This document shows, piece after piece, positions 62,856 through 64,000 of a stretch of 64,000 nt of DNA (position 1 is its first letter; each line of letters opens with the position of its first letter). The position numbers and the translations under genes were made by a program. This DNA comes from Allobosea sp. Tri-44 (GTDB taxonomy: Bacteria; Pseudomonadota; Alphaproteobacteria; Rhizobiales; Beijerinckiaceae), in the NCBI RefSeq assembly GCF_004123845.1, contig NZ_NBDP01000030.1:124001-188000 (forward strand). The letters run 5' to 3'. The notes under the pieces are model-generated. The model saw only the letters and a program-made list of their open reading frames with translations. It was not told the origin of the DNA and made no database searches.

Positions 62856-63485
62856 CTATTCGCTACGTGGCCTGGCAAGGGTGCGCGGCCATTTGCAGGC
62901 TGCGGCGACCCTGTCCCGCGCCGCTTTCACGCCAGCGAGGGAAAAATACCCGTCATGGACAGCGCCGGCGCGCGTCGTGAGACGGATGGCGATGCCGCCC
63001 TCGCCGGGGAGCGACAATAGGAGGCCGACGACATCGCCCCTGAATGCGACGCCGCTTCCGAACGAAGGCCGGCCCGCTGCGACCTGCACGGGTTGGCTGC
63101 CGTCGAGGCGATAGGTCAGGCCATATTCGCCGTTGCCTTCGGAGAGCGCCGGCCCGCCGACAATCATCTCCGTCCGGCCGCCGCGGCAGTGAATGGAGAG
63201 TTGCTTCACAGAGCCGTTGGCATTGCCTTCGGCGAAGGCGGTGGCGGTGACGATCGGCGTGTAGTCGACTGGAGAGGTGGTCTCGCTGATGACCCAGCCT
63301 CCGGCATCGCCCACCTGGCGTGCGGGCACCGTCACGGGCTGTGGCAACTTGTTCAGGCAGGCAGGCCGCTCCGCCGGATCGAGCAGCGAGCAGGCGCGAA
63401 GCTGCGCCATCGGATCGGACGCGCCCTGCGCGAAGGCGATCCTGCTCGCAATCTCGAAGGCGACGGAGAGCATGATCAGTTTCAT
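62856..63485 (-). CDS. TagO/VasI-like exported protein
   Basis: A 209-residue protein. Signal (about 1-19, ending AFAQG), then AQLRACSLLDPAERPACLNKL, the cysteine pair at the start of many VasI/TagO-like proteins. GGWVISETTSPVDYTPIVTA and LSIHCRGGRTEMIVG form the beta-sandwich core, with a final VAAACKW. TagO is associated with type VI secretion in other bacteria, but no T6SS gene is in this window. The ATG overlaps the stop of the TAXI gene, so the pair is coupled. Confidence 0.82.
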   Translation of the reverse strand: MKLIMLSVAFEIASRIAFAQGASDPMAQLRACSLLDPAERPACLNKLPQPVTVPARQVGDAGGWVISETTSPVDYTPIVTATAFAEGNANGSVKQLSIHCRGGRTEMIVGGPALSEGNGEYGLTYRLDGSQPVQVAAGRPSFGSGVAFRGDVVGLLLSLPGEGGIAIRLTTRAGAVHDGYFSLAGVKAARDRVAAACKWPRTLARPRSE

Positions 63486-64000
63486 CGGCTCGCCGCACGT
63501 TGCGCCTGCGCCTTGCGATCCAGCCATTCCTGCGCCGCCGGGAAGCGGTCGAGGCCGGGAACGGTCGCGGCGAGATTGATCGACTTCCATTTCGCGTCGA
63601 AGCCGGGGCCCTGCAGCTTCTCGATACGGCTGAACAGGGTGTCGACGAAGCGGGCGACGCGCTCATAGCGATTGGTCTGCGGAGCCCAGTTGAACGCGAC
63701 CAGAGCAGTCGGCACCGCGATCGTCGACACCCGCTCGCCCGCCTTGATCAGGCCGGGATACTCGCCGGCCTCCAGCACCGCCGGCAGGTAGTAGTCCTCG
63801 AACTTGCTGTCATACGGCACCGACAGGAATTTGAAGCCGGGCTCGAAGCGGCCGCGCACGAATGCATCGACCGGTTTCGAGGTGATGAAGACGACGGCCG
63901 CCATCTCGCCCTTGCGCATCTGTTCGAGTGCGACCTGATGGGGAATGAAGGTGTTTTCCGCGTTGACGCCGAGACGGCTGAAGATCATCGGACCCGAATA
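63482..64000 (-). CDS. TAXI-family TRAP solute-binding protein, 5' end cut by window
   Basis: The last 172 residues of a TAXI-type periplasmic binding protein (family about 330-430 residues); the N-terminus lies beyond 64000. VALEQMRKGEMAAVVFITSKP, FLSVPYDSKFEDYYLPAVL and STIAVPTALVAFNW are typical of the C-lobe. Ends in an Arg/Ala-rich tail. Ligand not predictable; glutamate- or dicarboxylate-like compounds are known for relatives. Confidence 0.85.
   Translation of the reverse strand, partial: YSGPMIFSRLGVNAENTFIPHQVALEQMRKGEMAAVVFITSKPVDAFVRGRFEPGFKFLSVPYDSKFEDYYLPAVLEAGEYPGLIKAGERVSTIAVPTALVAFNWAPQTNRYERVARFVDTLFSRIEKLQGPGFDAKWKSINLAATVPGLDRFPAAQEWLDRKAQAQRAASR

Overview
The window is GC-rich alphaproteobacterial DNA, and its gene families point to the order Hyphomicrobiales (Rhizobiales). 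It has DUF1134, DUF971 and DUF1289 proteins, a PdhS/DivJ/PleC-like kinase, an FcbT/TakP-type TRAP transporter and an Omp31-like barrel. A Bosea-like soil or plant-associated genus would fit, but that is inference; no marker here fixes the genus. It reads as ordinary chromosome: one tRNA, no rRNA, no insertion sequence and no CRISPR array. Gene pairs often overlap by ATGA or GTGA, so translational coupling is common.

Layout. 1-6.2 kb: a cut-off succinate-semialdehyde dehydrogenase, a secreted orphan, an unfamiliar gene coupled to a PIN nuclease, phosphoglycolate phosphatase, tRNA-Val(CAC) and a second aldehyde dehydrogenase. 6.5-12.8 kb: envelope genes (acyltransferase, DUF1134, beta-barrel protein) and a convergent kinase/regulator pair. 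The barrel gene is flanked by inverted copies of a double-hairpin repeat that recurs at 35.2 kb. 13.1-17.6 kb: an L,D-transpeptidase whose last 133 bp are repeated exactly 1.7 kb downstream, a DapA-like protein without the Schiff-base lysine, and a divergent MBL hydrolase/LysR pair sharing a T-N11-A operator. 17.6-22.4 kb: DUF971, MoaA, a coupled four-gene phospholipid operon (acyltransferase, CdsA-like, membrane protein, CDP-alcohol transferase) and a lone cyclic-nucleotide-binding protein.

22.7-38 kb is rich in transport and small-molecule catabolism. It holds a solute-binding protein with two Gfo/Idh/MocA dehydrogenases, a chemoreceptor with a central PilZ domain, a SolA-like oxidase with two exporters, and a TRAP permease pair followed by two tandem TRAP solute-binding paralogues. 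38-48.2 kb looks like arginine/ornithine use: ureohydrolase, Lrp regulator, ornithine aminotransferase and a polar amino-acid ABC importer without its ATPase, ending in an orphan ParD-like antitoxin. A TetR gene here seems to start at a non-ATG codon.

48-64 kb holds methionine aminopeptidase, a beta-hydroxyacid dehydrogenase, a uracil-DNA glycosylase, three coupled tandem paralogues of a secreted four-cysteine protein, two GSTs (one opposite an HxlR regulator), a nuclease, a histidine kinase, an AbrB/PIN toxin-antitoxin pair with a clear operator, and cobT/cobS of cobalamin assembly. It ends with a secreted DsrE-like protein, a TagO/VasI-like protein and the tail of a TAXI solute-binding protein. 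The best candidates for undescribed biology are the 238-residue/PIN pair at 1968-3181, the three-paralogue array at 50723-52115 and the double-hairpin repeat family.
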